DNA of 28,349 nucleotides from DATKMS01 sp041497995 (GTDB taxonomy: Bacteria; Desulfobacterota; Binatia; HRBIN30). The stretch's first letter is position 1, and every line of letters begins with the position of its first letter. The position numbers were made by a program, and so were the translations under genes. The DNA lies in the NCBI GenBank assembly GCA_041497995.1, contig JBGQHM010000039.1, positions 1 through 28,349 of the forward strand, read 5' to 3'. The notes under the pieces are model-generated. The model ran no database searches, was not told the DNA's origin, and was given only the letters and a program-made list of their open reading frames with translations. Shown here in pieces: positions 1 to 8,102 of the stretch.

Positions 1-53
1 GCGACGGGGGGATACCTCACGTCGCAACGCAGACCGAATGAAGGGAGGAGAGC

Positions 54-302
54 ATGATCGCCCTCATTGCATCGCTGTTGGGGTTCAGTGGCGTGGCCGC
101 TCAGGCTGGCTCAGCTCACGGACCCAGTGACTGTCCCCTGTGCTGCGGACGAAGCGCCGTCGCACAGGGAACAGACCTCTCACGGGGACGTCTCTACGTG
201 AGAAAGGCGGCAGTTATGTCATCGTTGCGCGGCTACACATTTGGCAACGCAGAAGGTGCCCTGACGTCGCGAAACGGTTTAACGAAAGGCGCACAGCGGT
301 GA
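54..302 (+). pseudogene. possible DUF1328 (YtjA-type) small membrane protein remnant
   Basis: The ATG is preceded by a very good ribosome binding site (AGGGAGGAGAGC). The first residues, MIALIASLLGFSGVAAQAGS, resemble the core of DUF1328 small stress membrane proteins, whose usual segment reads roughly IALIAALLGFGGIAGAAAGIA. The family's first ~10 residues are missing and the similarity stops after about 18 residues. The rest is polar, Cys/Arg-rich and unlike the second membrane segment expected. I read this as a truncated or degraded copy; a chance match over a short hydrophobic stretch is possible. The 70 bp from its end to the dismutase start hold nothing else I recognise. Confidence 0.25.
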
Positions 303-372
303 ACTGGGACCACGCCCAAGCCAAGTGGAATGATGCCAATGGGAGGTTCGGGGAAATGGGGGAAGATCGACT

Positions 373-987
373 ATGAAGAAATATGCGCTCCCTGAACTGC
401 CGTACGGCTACGCCGCGCTCGAGCCCCACTACTCGGCGCGGCTGCTCGAACTGCACCATGGCAAACACCACGCCGCCTACGTTGCCGGCGCGAACGCGAC
501 ACTCGAGAAGCTCGCTGCAGCACGTGAGCAGCGTGACTTCAGTGCGATCAATCAGCTGCAGAAGAACCTCGCCTTCCACGTCTCCGGGCACGTGCTGCAT
601 TCACTCTTCTGGCGCAACCTGAGTCCACGCGGTGGCGGCCAGCCAGCCGGCGAGTTGACGGCGGCAATCCAGGAGTCGTTCGGATCATTCGACGCGCTCA
701 AGAGCCAGCTGACGGAAGCAGCGCTCAACGTTCAAGGCTCCGGCTGGGGGGCTATGGCGTGGGAGCCTGTCGGCCAGCGCTTGGTCGTGGAGCAGGTCTA
801 CGACCACCAGGGCAACATCGGCAACGGCACGGTGCCGCTGCTCGTCCTCGACATGTGGGAGCATGCCTACTACCTGCAGTATCAAAACGTCAAAGGCGAC
901 TGGGTCACGGCCTTCTGGAAGGTGGTCAATTGGGAGGACGTGGCGCAGCGCTTTCAGAAGGTGCGCTCGCTGGACCTCGGGCTGTAG
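373..987 (+). CDS. superoxide dismutase [Fe/Mn], archaeal-like subgroup
   Basis: Converts superoxide to oxygen and hydrogen peroxide. The 204-residue length is normal for the family. The N-terminal helical hairpin carries LELHHGKHHAAYV, giving metal ligand His28, His32 and gateway Tyr36. His76 lies in FHVSGHVLHSLFW, and DMWEHAYYLQYQ supplies Asp159 and His163, so all four ligands are present. The sequence as a whole (KKYALPELPYGYAALEP at the start, GGGQPAGEL, the VYDHQGN segment before the Asp ligand) resembles Sulfolobus-type SODs more than E. coli SodA or SodB. Iron or manganese use cannot be settled by eye. There is no signal peptide, so it is probably cytoplasmic. The start is chosen for GGGGGAAG about 8 bp upstream. 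Its last ~105 bases recur downstream of the next gene. Confidence 0.95.
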   Translation: MKKYALPELPYGYAALEPHYSARLLELHHGKHHAAYVAGANATLEKLAAAREQRDFSAINQLQKNLAFHVSGHVLHSLFWRNLSPRGGGQPAGELTAAIQESFGSFDALKSQLTEAALNVQGSGWGAMAWEPVGQRLVVEQVYDHQGNIGNGTVPLLVLDMWEHAYYLQYQNVKGDWVTAFWKVVNWEDVAQRFQKVRSLDLGL

Positions 988-991
988 TCTG
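882..991 (+). repeat. sod 3'-end direct repeat, copy 1 (inside intact gene)
   Basis: These 110 bases match 2840-2949 with about six mismatches by eye. They cover the last ~35 codons of the dismutase, its stop and four bases beyond. Similarity stops abruptly after TAGTCTG. Confidence 0.9.
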
Positions 992-1043
992 CCCTGTCCT
1001 CAGCAATGCGTTGCGTCGAAACACGGCTCGCTTGCCGTGTCTC

Positions 1044-1079
1044 TTGCAGTCGGTGCGATGCATTCAGTATAAGTATCAC
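1044..1079 (+). promoter_or_regulatory. candidate sigma70-type promoter abutting the kinase start
   Basis: TTGCAG (1044-1049), an 18-base spacer and TATAAG (1068-1073) lie immediately upstream of the ATG at 1080. Transcription would begin about at the start codon, giving a leaderless or near-leaderless mRNA. That would explain why no Shine-Dalgarno sequence is visible. The -10 matches consensus 5/6, but the -35 only about 3/6. Confidence 0.35.
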
Positions 1080-2708
1080 ATGGCCACCAGCATCAGTCTG
1101 GCCGTGCCGGTTCAAGTGGAGAACGAAGCGCCAACGAGTAGCGGCCCCACGACCCCCGTCGGCAGGCTTGCACCGGTTTCGGCGCAGCCACCGCTCCGGG
1201 TTCTCATCCTCGATGATGCCGCCTTTGCCGAACTTGCCGTCGCGGCGCTCAAAGAAGTCGGTTACACCTGTGAATGGGAGCGGGCGGACAGCCGCGAGGC
1301 ATTCCTCGCACGGCTGAGTGAATCGACATACGACCTGATTCTCGCCGACTACAGCCTGCCGGCAATTGACGGCATGACCGCGCTGCGATTGTTCTGCGAG
1401 CGCCAAGTCGACATCCCGTTCATCATCGTCTCCGGCGTACTGGGTGAGGAACGTGCAATCGAAGCCGTCAAGGCCGGTGCCACCGACTACGTGTTGAAGG
1501 CACGCCTCGCGCGACTCGGGACGATCGTGCAGCGTGCCCTGCAGGAGAAAGAGGAGCAACGCGAGCGCCGGCACGCGGAGGCGGCGCTCAGGCGGAGCGA
1601 AGAGCGCTTTCGAATCATCGCGCAGGCAACCCATGATGCGGTGTGGGACTGGGACTTGGTGACTGACGCGGTTGAGAGGAATGAAAGCTTCCTGGAACTG
1701 TTCGGCTACACGCCAGACCAGGTCGAAGCCACGGGAGCCTGGTGGCAAGACCACATTCACCCAGACGACAGAGAGCGAGTGGTCTCAGGGATCCATGCGC
1801 TCATCGATGGCGGTGGCCACGGCTGGTCTGCGGAGTACCGCTTTCTTCGCGGCGACGGGTCGTTCGCGTACGTGTTCGACCGCGGCCACGTGATTCATGA
1901 TCGCAGCGGCAAGCCGGTACGGATGATCGGCGCCAGGATGGACATCACCGCACGCCAGCAGGCCGCGGAGGAGATCCGCACGCTCAATGAATCGTTGGAG
2001 CGCCGCGTGCGGGAGCGCACCGCTCAACTCGAAGTCGCCAACACAGAGCTCGAGACCTTCAGTTACTCCGTCTCGCACGATCTGCGCGCTCCGCTGCGCG
2101 CCATCAAAGGCTTCAGCAAGGCTCTGCTCGAAGACTATGCGGCCAAGCTCGACGAGCAGGGTAAAGACTACTTGGAGCGCGTGTGCGCTAACACTCTGCG
2201 GATGGAACAATTGATTGAGGATCTATTGAAGTTGTCTCAGGTGTCACGCCACAACCTCGAGCGCGCCGGCATCGATCTGAGTGCACTCGCGCAGTCCATC
2301 ACAGCGGACCTCCAGCAGCGACAACCCGGTCGGGTCGCGACCTTCGTCATTGCGGACGGACTGCAGGCCAGCGGAGACCCACACCTGTTGCGTGACCTGC
2401 TAGAGAACCTGCTCGGCAACGCATGGAAGTACACCAGCAAGCACGCCGCGGCGCGGATCGAACTTGGCGTCACGGTGCAGGAGGGCGAACGCGTCTACTT
2501 TGTCCGCGACGATGGAGCGGGCTTCGACATGACGTACGCCGACAAGCTGTTCGTACCATTCCAACGACTGCACGGGCCAGCCGAGTTTGAAGGGACCGGT
2601 ATCGGCCTGGCAACTGTGTACCGGATCGTTCGCCGGCACGGCGGCCGCGTGTGGGCAGAGGGCGCGCCGGAGCAGGGGGCGACATTCTACTTCACGCTGG
2701 AACCGTGA
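1080..2708 (+). CDS. REC-PAS sensor histidine kinase
   Basis: A soluble 542-residue two-component protein. An N-terminal receiver (about 40-155) has acidic residues Asp45/Asp46, phospho-acceptor Asp90 in LILADYSLP and Lys140. A PAS domain of the PAS_3 type with its PAC tail (about 175-295) is followed by a short coiled coil. HisKA contains YSVSHDLRAPLRAIKGF with His333. The ATPase domain has N-box LLENLLGNAWKYTSK (Asn443/446), G1 DDGAGFD, F-box KLFVPFQRL and G2 GTGIGLA. The catalytic part resembles the phytochrome-like kinase group. With no membrane segments, it should sense a cytoplasmic cue or receive phosphate at its receiver. The open frame extends well upstream into sod. I chose the ATG at 1080 because it precedes the receiver and follows a likely promoter; there is no ribosome binding site. 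The gene lies between two copies of the dismutase tail. Confidence 0.93.
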   Translation: MATSISLAVPVQVENEAPTSSGPTTPVGRLAPVSAQPPLRVLILDDAAFAELAVAALKEVGYTCEWERADSREAFLARLSESTYDLILADYSLPAIDGMTALRLFCERQVDIPFIIVSGVLGEERAIEAVKAGATDYVLKARLARLGTIVQRALQEKEEQRERRHAEAALRRSEERFRIIAQATHDAVWDWDLVTDAVERNESFLELFGYTPDQVEATGAWWQDHIHPDDRERVVSGIHALIDGGGHGWSAEYRFLRGDGSFAYVFDRGHVIHDRSGKPVRMIGARMDITARQQAAEEIRTLNESLERRVRERTAQLEVANTELETFSYSVSHDLRAPLRAIKGFSKALLEDYAAKLDEQGKDYLERVCANTLRMEQLIEDLLKLSQVSRHNLERAGIDLSALAQSITADLQQRQPGRVATFVIADGLQASGDPHLLRDLLENLLGNAWKYTSKHAAARIELGVTVQEGERVYFVRDDGAGFDMTYADKLFVPFQRLHGPAEFEGTGIGLATVYRIVRRHGGRVWAEGAPEQGATFYFTLEP

Positions 2709-2839
2709 CGGAGTGCTCCAAGAGCACCTTGTCACCGAAAGCGGTGCCGAGGCGCGGCGTCCCCGTCACGTGATCGGCTTTGCGTTGGTGCGGTAAGCAA
2801 TGTAGTCGTCGACCGTTCTTCTGACCCGGTCCTTGCAAT

Positions 2840-2949
2840 TCAAAACGAAAAAGGCGACTGGGTCACGGCCTTCTGGAAGGTGGTCAATTGGGAGGATGTG
2901 GCGCAGCGCTTTCAGAAGGTGCGCTCGCTCGACTTCGGTCTGTAGTCTG
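2840..2949 (+). pseudogene. second copy of sod 3' end, truncated
   Basis: About 94% identical to 882-991. In the dismutase frame it reads QNEKGDWVTAFWKVVNWEDV, continues to the gene's end and stops at TAG 2943-2945. Upstream of the QN the similarity disappears, so at least 80% of a dismutase gene is missing and there is no start codon. Of the six differences, three are silent third-position changes (GAC/GAT, CTG/CTC, GGG/GGT), one changes Leu to Phe, and two fall in one Val/Glu codon at the edge. This mix suggests the copy diverged at least partly while still coding, rather than being a fresh duplication. Confidence 0.85.
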
Positions 2950-3317
2950 GTCAGAATCACAAATCGCCAACCCAGATTGGCCGCCGCGCGGTCGCTCTCC
3001 AAACGCGTGAAGCAATCTGTCCGCTCAAGACCAACCGATTGCGCATGGTGAACGGCGACCGGGGAGGGGCCGACAACAGCGACACCCCATTCGCCGACAC
3101 AAGCCGCACCACGAGCAGGGTATGTGCGCCATGGTTCAAGCTCTTCGGATGAGATCTCACCAGGCGACGCCACACAGGGGAATCAGGTCACACGGCGCTA
3201 GGCGTGCCGCATGCATACTTGCACCGGCGACGGTTCAGTAGCCGTCAAGCTTTGAGTGTGGCGCCGAGCGAATTGATGCGCGTACGAACACATGCCGAAA
3301 AGGCGCGGGAGGTTTCT
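2950..3317. other. non-coding stretch, nothing recognised
   Basis: About 370 bases between the dismutase remnant and the phosphoesterase. Open frames on both strands give low-complexity, Arg-rich products without a ribosome binding site or family resemblance. I found no convincing promoter, no Pho-box-like repeat and no terminator. Confidence 0.5.
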
Positions 3318-6300
3318 ATGCGATCCATGCAATGGCTTGGTCTTGCTCTGAGCGCCGTATTCCTTCTTCTCTGCGGGTGTGGCGGCGACAGCGGGACTCA
3401 GCCGCCTTCGGCACTCAGTTACACGACCGGCACGGCGGTCTACACCGTGGGGGTGCCGATCCCGCCGAACAGCCCGACCAGCACCGGCGGCGCGGTGACC
3501 GCGTACAGTGTGAGCCCGGACCTTCCGGCGGGCCTCGGCGTGAGCATGAGCACAGGTATCATCAGTGGAACCCCCACAGCCGTCGCCGGCGCAGCCAGTT
3601 ACACGGTAACCGCTTCCAACGCGGCCGGCAGCACCCTGGCGACGCTGACCATCACGGTGAATGCCGGTGCCCCGGGCGTCCAGTTCCTGCCCAACATGAG
3701 TCAATGGATTACACCGCTGAAGCCCCTGGGCTCCCAGTTCGAACCGCTGGACACCGGAATGATAGTAAACGGTAATCCCTGGCTGGCCGGGCATGCGGTC
3801 ACCACCGTGGTGAGTCCGGACGGCGGTACCCTGCTGATTCTGACCAGCGGGTACAATCGCGTCTTCGGCGCTGCGAGCAACTCGCTCACAACTTTTGACT
3901 CGTCGGAATCAAATGAGTACGTGTTCATCTACGACATTTCGACAAACACGCCGATGAAGAAGCAGCTACTGCAGATCCCAACTACCTACAACGGGATTGT
4001 CTTCGATCCATCCCGCGATCGATCGATTCCCGGCAGTCCATCCGGCACGCACTTTTACGTGACGGGCTGCGCCCAAGACAATGTCCAGACCTTTACTCTG
4101 AACGCCGCCACCGGAATGTGGGCGGCGGATCCGGCGCAGCCGCCGCTCGCCTTGGGCCACGAGGCGGGCGTTGGCCTTCCTGTGGTTAGCAGCGGAACAA
4201 AGCCGGTAAACGCCCAGGTTGCCGTGGCTCCTTGCGCCGCCGGCGTGGCTATTTCGAAGGACGGCCAGACGCTGGCGGTGGCGAACTATTTCAACGACTC
4301 GATATCGTTGTTCACTGGAGGCTACGGCCACTGGACACCGATGAACACGCTTGACACCTCCCCGCCCACCACACCAGGCCCGAACCAGCAACCGGGGAAC
4401 CTCGACCTGCGCCCCGGTAAGAGCAATCTTTTGCTTTCAGAGCTGCCAGGGACCCCGGGCGGCGAATATCCGTTTTGGGTTGCCGTGACGGGTGATGGAT
4501 CGGCCGCAACACCGTACACCGTGTATGTATCAAGCATTCGCGACCGCGAGATCGACGTAGTGGATCTGAGCCAGACACCGCTGCAGGTGACGGATCGAAT
4601 CCCGGTGAAAGGCCAGCCGAACAAGATGACGTTGAACAAGGCCCAGACGCGCCTGTATGTCGCCGAAGACCAGTCGGATACGGTCGACGTCATCGACACC
4701 AGGAAAAACGCGGTGGTCGAAACCATCCCGGTCATCGCTCCTCCGCTCCTCCTGCCCTCCGCGCTGGCGCCCTATACGGGTGCGAACACCAACGGCGTGA
4801 CGCTGTCGCCGGATGAGAGGCAACTCTACGTGGCCAATGGCAATCTGAATAGCATCGCGGTGGTGGCGCTGGGCGGTACGGATAGCGGCGACCATGTGGT
4901 CGGTCTCATCCCGACCGGTTGGTACCCGACCTCCGTGAGCTTCAGCGCCGATGGTACGTGGGTATACGTGGTCAATAGGAAGTCGCCGACGGGCGCGAAT
5001 CCCGAGTGGTGCTATAGCTACGGGCCGCCGGACTTTTTGCCGGATTGCTTTCCAGCGAATGAGTACAATCCCCAGTTGACCAGAGCCGGCTTGCAGAGCT
5101 TCCCGCGCCCCACGACCCCGGAGCAGTTGGCGCCGCTGACGGCGCAGGTCGCCACGAACAACCGCTTCTCCAGCACCGAGAGCGCCGACGACCTCGCGGT
5201 CATGAAGGCTGTGCGTGCCGGCGTCCAGCACGTGATCTTCATCATCAAGGAAAACCGAACGTACGACCAGGTTCTGGGTGACCTGAAAGACGACAAGGGC
5301 CATCGTGTCGGTAACGGCAAGCCTGCTTTGACTCAGTGGGGGCAGTCGATCACTCCCAATCAGCATCAACTGGCGCTAGACTTCGTCACGCTTGACAACT
5401 TCATGGCCACTTCCGAAGTCAGCTATGACGGCTGGCCGTGGACCACTTCAGCTCGCGCCCCCGACGTGATCGAACGCCAATACCCGATCGTCTACGGGTT
5501 TCGCGCCCTCAGCTTGGATTCCGAAGGTATGAATCGCAGTGTGAACGTCGCCTATCCCACCGTCGCCGAGCGCCAGGTCGGTGATCCCCTTACACCGAAC
5601 GATCCGGATCTGTTGCCCGGCCAGACCGACGCGAGCGCGCCGGATGGACCGAACAATGAAGTGAATACCGGCTATTTGTGGGACGCCGCGCTACGCGCCA
5701 ATCTCTCGGTTCGCAACTATGGGTTCTTCGTAGACGTCACCTGCTACAACGAACCCACCTGCCAAATTCCCCTGGCGCACGACCCGGCATCGACCAACAC
5801 GACGGTGGCCTACCCCACGAATGTCGCCCTCGCCCCGTATACCGATCCGTACTTCCGCGGTTTCGACAACTCGTTTCCGGACTACTACCGCTTCACCGAG
5901 TGGGAGCGAGAGTTCGATACCAATTACGCCAAAGGCGGTCTGCCTTCATTGAGCCTCGTGCGCTTCATGCACGATCACACCGGAAACTTCGATGTCGCGA
6001 TTGATCTCGTGGATACTCCAGAGCTGATGCAAGCCGATGACGACTATGCCGTCGGCTTGCTGGTTCAGAAGATCGCCAACAGCATCTACGCGCAGAACAC
6101 TCTGATCTTCATCGTGGAGGACGACGCGCAGGATGGCGCCGACCACGTCGATTCGCACCGCACCATCGCCTTCGTGGCGGGTGCCTACGTGAAGCAGCAC
6201 GCGGTGGTCTCCGTGGCGTACAACACCCTCGACTTCGTGCGCACGATTGAAGAGGTTCTGGGCCTCCCGCCGTTGAACCTGAACGACGCGCTGGCGGGGC

Positions 6301-6620
6301 CCATGGCGGACATCTTCAACACGACGCCGAGCAAGTGGAGCTTTACAGCCACGCCCTCGGCACTTCTCTACAACACGCGACTGCCGCTGCCTCCCAAGGT
6401 GGCCGGCCTGCACGTGCCAAAGCGGACGCACGACGCGAAGTACTGGGCGCGGGTCACGAAGGGAATGGACTTCACGGCCGAAGACCGCGTCGATTTCGCG
6501 CGCTACAACCGCATTCTCTGGAAAGGGATGATGGGCAACAATCCGTATCCCGCCGCGCCGACCGGAACGGGCCTACGCCAGAACCGCAAGGACCTCCACG
6601 ACCGCTACCGGGAGCGGTGA
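3318..6620 (+). CDS. lipoprotein: Ig-like domain, beta-propeller and PF04185-type phosphoesterase
   Basis: An 1100-residue predicted lipoprotein. The signal sequence has lipobox LCGC (Cys21). A He_PIG/cadherin-like Ig domain (about 30-112) contains PDLPAGLGVSMSTGIISGTP. A beta-propeller of the YncE/YVTN type (about 130-600) has repeated blades such as TLNKAQTRLYVAEDQSDTVD and TLSPDERQLYVANGNLNSIA. The C-terminal half (about 635-1060) is a phosphoesterase of the alkaline phosphatase superfamily (PF04185; acid phosphatase/phospholipase C relatives), with the characteristic VIFIIKENRTYDQVLGDL around Glu645-Asn646, then SYDGWPWTTSARAPD and FIVEDDAQDGADHVDSHR. The substrate cannot be told by eye; phosphomonoesters or phospholipids are both known in the family. 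The start at 3318 is preferred over an upstream in-frame ATG because GGGAGG lies 5 bp before it and the signal peptide follows at once. First gene of a three-gene cluster; 37 bp separate it from the next. Confidence 0.88.
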   Translation: MRSMQWLGLALSAVFLLLCGCGGDSGTQPPSALSYTTGTAVYTVGVPIPPNSPTSTGGAVTAYSVSPDLPAGLGVSMSTGIISGTPTAVAGAASYTVTASNAAGSTLATLTITVNAGAPGVQFLPNMSQWITPLKPLGSQFEPLDTGMIVNGNPWLAGHAVTTVVSPDGGTLLILTSGYNRVFGAASNSLTTFDSSESNEYVFIYDISTNTPMKKQLLQIPTTYNGIVFDPSRDRSIPGSPSGTHFYVTGCAQDNVQTFTLNAATGMWAADPAQPPLALGHEAGVGLPVVSSGTKPVNAQVAVAPCAAGVAISKDGQTLAVANYFNDSISLFTGGYGHWTPMNTLDTSPPTTPGPNQQPGNLDLRPGKSNLLLSELPGTPGGEYPFWVAVTGDGSAATPYTVYVSSIRDREIDVVDLSQTPLQVTDRIPVKGQPNKMTLNKAQTRLYVAEDQSDTVDVIDTRKNAVVETIPVIAPPLLLPSALAPYTGANTNGVTLSPDERQLYVANGNLNSIAVVALGGTDSGDHVVGLIPTGWYPTSVSFSADGTWVYVVNRKSPTGANPEWCYSYGPPDFLPDCFPANEYNPQLTRAGLQSFPRPTTPEQLAPLTAQVATNNRFSSTESADDLAVMKAVRAGVQHVIFIIKENRTYDQVLGDLKDDKGHRVGNGKPALTQWGQSITPNQHQLALDFVTLDNFMATSEVSYDGWPWTTSARAPDVIERQYPIVYGFRALSLDSEGMNRSVNVAYPTVAERQVGDPLTPNDPDLLPGQTDASAPDGPNNEVNTGYLWDAALRANLSVRNYGFFVDVTCYNEPTCQIPLAHDPASTNTTVAYPTNVALAPYTDPYFRGFDNSFPDYYRFTEWEREFDTNYAKGGLPSLSLVRFMHDHTGNFDVAIDLVDTPELMQADDDYAVGLLVQKIANSIYAQNTLIFIVEDDAQDGADHVDSHRTIAFVAGAYVKQHAVVSVAYNTLDFVRTIEEVLGLPPLNLNDALAGPMADIFNTTPSKWSFTATPSALLYNTRLPLPPKVAGLHVPKRTHDAKYWARVTKGMDFTAEDRVDFARYNRILWKGMMGNNPYPAAPTGTGLRQNRKDLHDRYRER

Positions 6621-6657
6621 ATCTGCCGATCGAATGGAAGGAAGAAGGGATCAGGTC

Positions 6658-8070
6658 ATGCGAGAATCGTCGAACATAGGAGTCGTGCTTGTCTGTCTCG
6701 TCGCTGGTCTTCTCTTCTATGCGTGCGGGGGAAATGAGGGGAGTAGCGACGACACCGACCTGGTCTCCGTGGTCGCGATCAGTCGGCACGGGATTCGTTC
6801 TCAGACCTCGCCTCTCGACAGCGCGAACCTGGATACCCTGCGCCCACAGGGTTTTCCGCTGTGGCCACCCCCCGCGGAGACCCCCGGCAATCTCTCCACG
6901 GTGGGCCAGCAGAATGCGACTCGGCTGGGGGCCTGGTACCGCGATTTCTACGCCGCCCAAGGGCTCCTGCCTCCGAGAGGGTCCTGTCCCGCGGCCGGAA
7001 CTGTGTACGTCTATGCCGATGTCTTCGAGCGGACGATCCACACGGCGCAGGGTTACCGGGACGGCATGTTCCAGTCCGAGGCACCGCCCGACTGCGGGGT
7101 CCAGGTGGTTCATTCGAACGAACTACCGGACCCTTACATCGATACGGTGGACGCCAACGCGCTGGACCCCCGAGTGTGCAAGATCGACTCCCTGCTGGAC
7201 CATGCCGCGTTCAATACGGCGATTGGAGATGACACCTCCTCGTTGATCACGAAATTCAGCGCCCAACTTCAAACGCTGCAGACCGTCACTCAGTGCTGCC
7301 AGCCGAACGCCTGCAGCCAGTCATCGCCACCCGCCTCCTGTTCGCTACTGGAACTTCCTACCGACATAAGCGTGAATGCAATGACTGGAGCGGTGGCGTA
7401 CGCCGCCGGGTCCCTGTTCGACGTCGCCGACACGGTCACGGAGGATTTCGAACTCCAATACGCCCAGGGGATGCCCGACACGAACTGTGCAACGACGCAG
7501 GGGGCGCAGTGCGTAGGTTGGGGAGCTATTCCGCCGGGGGACTTGAGCGATTTGACGAAACTTCATGTGCTGAACATCGACCTGACCTGCCGCCTCCCCT
7601 CCTTCGCACAGGCAAGCTCGACGAACTTGATGTGGCAGTTGGTGGGGACGATGGACCAGACGCTGACCGGCGTGCAGAATCCTGACACGCTCGCACCCGT
7701 GGCGAGCAAGTTCACGCTATTTGTCGCTCACGACGAGAACCTCTCCGCCATCGGCGCATTTTTGGGGGGCGTGACCTGGAAGGCCGAGGGGTTCCAGCAG
7801 AACGACCCGGGCCCGGCCGGCGCGCTCGTCTTCGAGCTCCACAAGGTCAAGCAAAGCGGACAGCCCATCGTGAGACTCTTCTACGTGATCGCGACGCTGG
7901 ACCAGATGCGCAACGGCACGGTTCTCACGCTGCAGACGCCCCCCCAGCGCATCCCCCTGACGATCCCTGCGTGCGGCGGCGTCCTCGACTGCCCTTATGA
8001 CCAGCTCAAGACATTCATTACCGGCCACGTGCGTCAGGACTGCCTGGTCACGTCCGCCTCCACGCCCTGA
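6658..8070 (+). CDS. histidine acid phosphatase (phytase/glucose-1-phosphatase branch), lipoprotein
   Basis: A 470-residue member of the histidine phosphatase superfamily, clan 2. The catalytic motif SRHGIRSQ lies just after the signal (Arg43, His44, Arg47). A conserved internal segment YADVFERTIHTAQ resembles the ADxDERT stretch of AppA/Agp enzymes, and the proton-donor motif is HDENL (His358-Asp359). A phosphohistidine intermediate is expected, with release of phosphate from sugar phosphates, phytate or similar esters outside the inner membrane. The signal sequence ends in LFYAC (Cys23), an acceptable lipobox, followed by a Gly/Ser/Asp-rich spacer. I chose the ATG at 6658 over the one at 6634 because GGAAGGAAGAAGG precedes it. 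Several cysteine pairs (for example CCQPNACSQ and CVGWG) suggest disulfides and hence an oxidising location. Second gene of the phosphatase cluster. Confidence 0.9.
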   Translation: MRESSNIGVVLVCLVAGLLFYACGGNEGSSDDTDLVSVVAISRHGIRSQTSPLDSANLDTLRPQGFPLWPPPAETPGNLSTVGQQNATRLGAWYRDFYAAQGLLPPRGSCPAAGTVYVYADVFERTIHTAQGYRDGMFQSEAPPDCGVQVVHSNELPDPYIDTVDANALDPRVCKIDSLLDHAAFNTAIGDDTSSLITKFSAQLQTLQTVTQCCQPNACSQSSPPASCSLLELPTDISVNAMTGAVAYAAGSLFDVADTVTEDFELQYAQGMPDTNCATTQGAQCVGWGAIPPGDLSDLTKLHVLNIDLTCRLPSFAQASSTNLMWQLVGTMDQTLTGVQNPDTLAPVASKFTLFVAHDENLSAIGAFLGGVTWKAEGFQQNDPGPAGALVFELHKVKQSGQPIVRLFYVIATLDQMRNGTVLTLQTPPQRIPLTIPACGGVLDCPYDQLKTFITGHVRQDCLVTSASTP

Positions 8071-8102
8071 CAACCTCGGCCGCGCTTGAAGGAGGTAGAC
8101 GA

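Noticed and set aside
954..1760. Long minus-strand open frame (268 aa) across the kinase N-terminus
   Set aside because: It lies antisense to a clear REC-PAS coding region and has no recognisable domain; a high-GC shadow.
2713..2727. Hairpin GTGCTC-CAA-GAGCAC after the first kinase gene
   Set aside because: A six-pair stem with no T-run; common by chance in GC-rich DNA.
3270..3300. A sequence resembling the left half of the repeat element (GATGCGCGTACGAACAC)
   Set aside because: Only the first few bases match; the ACGCGCGT centre is missing, so it was not counted as a sixth copy.
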